Assembly: GCA_965214915.1 (NCBI GenBank)
Contig: CBDCCP010000001.1
Location: 1,674,001-1,738,000, forward strand
Reading direction: 5' to 3'
Length of the DNA stretch: 64,000 bases
Origin: CATQHP01 sp965214915
GTDB taxonomy: Bacteria > Acidobacteriota > Terriglobia > Bryobacterales > UBA6623
The notes beneath the pieces are model-generated. The model ran no database searches. It had not been told where the DNA came from and saw nothing but the letters and a program-made list of their open reading frames with translations. Numbering within the stretch: the stretch's first letter is position 1; every line of letters starts with the position of its first letter. Position numbers and translations under genes: made by a program. Shown piece after piece: positions 62,470 through 64,000 of this stretch.

Positions 62470-64000
62470 ATGGCTGAAACTATCTACGACGCGGTGGTTG
62501 TCGGCGCCGGCGCCGGCGGAGGCGCCACTGTCCGCGTGCTGGCGGAGATGGGGCTCAAGGTGGCCCTGCTCGAAGCCGGACCGACGATCGATCCGCAAAA
62601 AGACTACAAGACGCACAAGTGGCCCTACGACTACGGGCATCGAACCGCCGAGAAAGGCGGCGCGCAATACTTCGGGCGCGGCACGGATTACGGGTTCTTC
62701 ACGACCGTAAGCGGCGGCTGGCAGCTTGACGGCGAGCCCTATACGGTGGCCGAGGGCAGTCGATTCACCTGGTTCCGCTCGCGGGTCGTGGGCGGGCGCA
62801 CGAATCACTACGGGCGGATGTCGTTCCGCTTCTCGGCCATGGACTTCAAGCCCTACTCGCGCGACGGGCTCGGCTGGGACTGGCCGATCGGCTACGCAGA
62901 CCTTGCGCCCTGGTACGACCGGGCCGAGAAATTCATTGGCGTGACAGGGACGGTCGAGGGCATTCCCAGCGCTCCCGACGGGATTTTCGAAACGCCGCCG
63001 CCGCCGAAGGTGCATGAATTGCTCATGCAGAAAGCGGGCAAAAAGCTGGGCGTGCCCTTCATCGCCAACCGGCGGGCGGTCATTACGAAGCCGAAGAACG
63101 GCCGGCCCGCCTGTCACTATTGCGGCGAATGCAGGCGGGGCTGCCTGACGGCTTCGAACTACTCGGCGTCGCAAGTCGATGTCTTTCCCGCGCTGGAGAC
63201 CGGCAAGCTGACGCTGATTACCGACGCGATGGCGCGCGAGGTCGAAATCGACGACAACGACCGCGTAACGGGCGTGGTCTATATCGACAAAAAAGAGCGC
63301 ACGGAAAAACGAGTGCGCGGCAAGGCGGTGGTGCTGGCCGCCTCGGCTTGCGAGACCGCGCGGCTGATGCTGAACTCGAAATCCAAACAGTTTCCCAACG
63401 GCATCGCCAACGGTTCGGGCCTGGTCGGCCGCTACTTGATGGATACGGTCGGCTACGGCGTGCGCGGCTCGATTCCGTACCTCGAAAATATGCCCCGCTA
63501 CGATACGAGCGGCTTCGGCGGCGCGCACCTCTATGCGCCCTGGTGGCTGTACGACCGGCATCACAAGCTGGACTTCCCGCGCGGCTATCACATCGAGTTC
63601 GGCGGCGGCTTCGGCCTGCCCCGCCCCGGGTCGTTCCACGCGGCGGCGCGGAAATACGGCTACGGCAAGAAGCTCAAGGAGAAAATTCGTCAGGAGTACG
63701 GCACGTCGATCGGGCTTTCGGGCCGCGGCGAAATGATCCCCAACAACCAGAGCTATCTGGATATCGATCCCGACGTCGTGGACAAGTGGGGCATTCCCGT
63801 ACCGCGGTTCCACTTCAAGTGGAGCGATTACGAATGGAAACAGGCCCGCCACATGGAGAAATCTTTCTCCGCTCTCATCGAGGCATGCGGCGGCAAAGGG
63901 CTGCGGCAGAACAACGCCGCCCGCGAAGGCGAAGGAATTTCGGTTCCGGGCTCCATCATTCATGAAGTCGGCGGGGCGCGCATGGGAGACAATCCCGGCA
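62470..64000 (+). CDS. GMC-family FAD oxidoreductase with four-cysteine cluster, 3' end outside window
   Basis: Sugar/alcohol dehydrogenase-type flavoprotein; 510 codons from ATG 62470 and still open at the window end. The FAD-binding start is YDAVVVGAGAGGGATVRVLA with EAG at the end of the second strand. RSRVVGGRTNHYGRMSFRF is the GMC signature 1 region and AASACETARLMLNS corresponds to signature 2. Residues 215-225 read CHYCGECRRGC, a CX2CX2CX3C set not found in plain GMC oxidases but reminiscent of the iron-sulfur cluster of membrane-linked sugar dehydrogenases. HEVGGARMGDNPG near the end is the active-site His region. The electron acceptor is probably a small gluconate-dehydrogenase-like subunit or cytochrome encoded beyond the edge. 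Confidence 0.9.
   Translation, partial: MAETIYDAVVVGAGAGGGATVRVLAEMGLKVALLEAGPTIDPQKDYKTHKWPYDYGHRTAEKGGAQYFGRGTDYGFFTTVSGGWQLDGEPYTVAEGSRFTWFRSRVVGGRTNHYGRMSFRFSAMDFKPYSRDGLGWDWPIGYADLAPWYDRAEKFIGVTGTVEGIPSAPDGIFETPPPPKVHELLMQKAGKKLGVPFIANRRAVITKPKNGRPACHYCGECRRGCLTASNYSASQVDVFPALETGKLTLITDAMAREVEIDDNDRVTGVVYIDKKERTEKRVRGKAVVLAASACETARLMLNSKSKQFPNGIANGSGLVGRYLMDTVGYGVRGSIPYLENMPRYDTSGFGGAHLYAPWWLYDRHHKLDFPRGYHIEFGGGFGLPRPGSFHAAARKYGYGKKLKEKIRQEYGTSIGLSGRGEMIPNNQSYLDIDPDVVDKWGIPVPRFHFKWSDYEWKQARHMEKSFSALIEACGGKGLRQNNAAREGEGISVPGSIIHEVGGARMGDNPG

Noticed and set aside
60652..63963. 1103-codon minus-strand open frame
   Set aside because: Antisense to the TolC-like and GMC oxidoreductase genes, both with strong motifs.

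Overview
The window is high-GC DNA from a bacterium that is most likely an Acidobacteriota member, of the Solibacter/Bryobacterales or Vicinamibacter kind. The clues are very large Oar-like TonB-dependent receptors with an N-terminal carboxypeptidase-regulatory-like domain, a secreted VWFA-related protein of acidobacterial type, an FG-GAP/ASPIC-UnbV protein fused to a thioredoxin domain and TPRs, and a secreted haem-binding HEAT-repeat lipoprotein. The placement is inferred from gene content; there is no rRNA in the window.

Layout. 1-3000: partial sulfatase diverging from a long acyl-CoA dehydrogenase. 3200-5180: a restriction-modification pair (frameshifted adenine methyltransferase, SacI-like endonuclease). 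5270-12460: haem-binding lipoprotein, a higBA toxin-antitoxin pair and a TonB receptor with a clear terminator. 12661-13987: a complete IS481-like element with target duplications and a long structured non-coding end. 14045-18934: F1-ATPase genes atpHAGDC without F0 genes. 19134-22221: RDD/zinc-ribbon membrane protein and a probable heteromeric acyl-CoA dehydrogenase pair. 22251-29438: DUF3604 protein, sialate-O-acetylesterase-like enzyme, Gfo/Idh/MocA oxidoreductase, a broken higBA and a rhamnulokinase, suggesting catabolism of decorated glycans.

29484-39962 is a tandem duplication of [btuF 3' end - TonB receptor - short repeat]. One receptor is intact. The other is split by a precise IS5-family insertion (CTAG duplication) and also carries a frameshift. 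40006-44455: a frameshifted toxin-antitoxin module and the FG-GAP/ASPIC/redoxin/TPR gene, interrupted by an in-frame TGA. 44556-46385: an AT-richer polytopic membrane protein gene flanked by copies of the argR 3' end. 46466-50582: the arginine operon argF-argG-argH-argR, with tandem ARG boxes over a probably leaderless promoter. 50668-54356: a truncated copy of the start of a pseudouridine synthase gene, two tandem secreted paralogues of unknown function, a gene remnant and the intact synthase. 54364-62376: VWFA protein, recA, LytTR regulator, DUF2064 transferase, xseB, ispA, truA, a small coiled-coil protein and a TolC-like protein. 62470-64000: a partial GMC oxidoreductase with a four-cysteine cluster.

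Two window-wide themes stand out. First, there are many small lesions (at least three single-base frameshifts, one in-frame stop, one IS insertion, several truncated duplicates), so either the region is decaying or the assembly has residual indels. Second, TANAAT-like -10 hexamers repeatedly sit only 6-11 bases upstream of start codons, which suggests leaderless or very short-leader transcripts.
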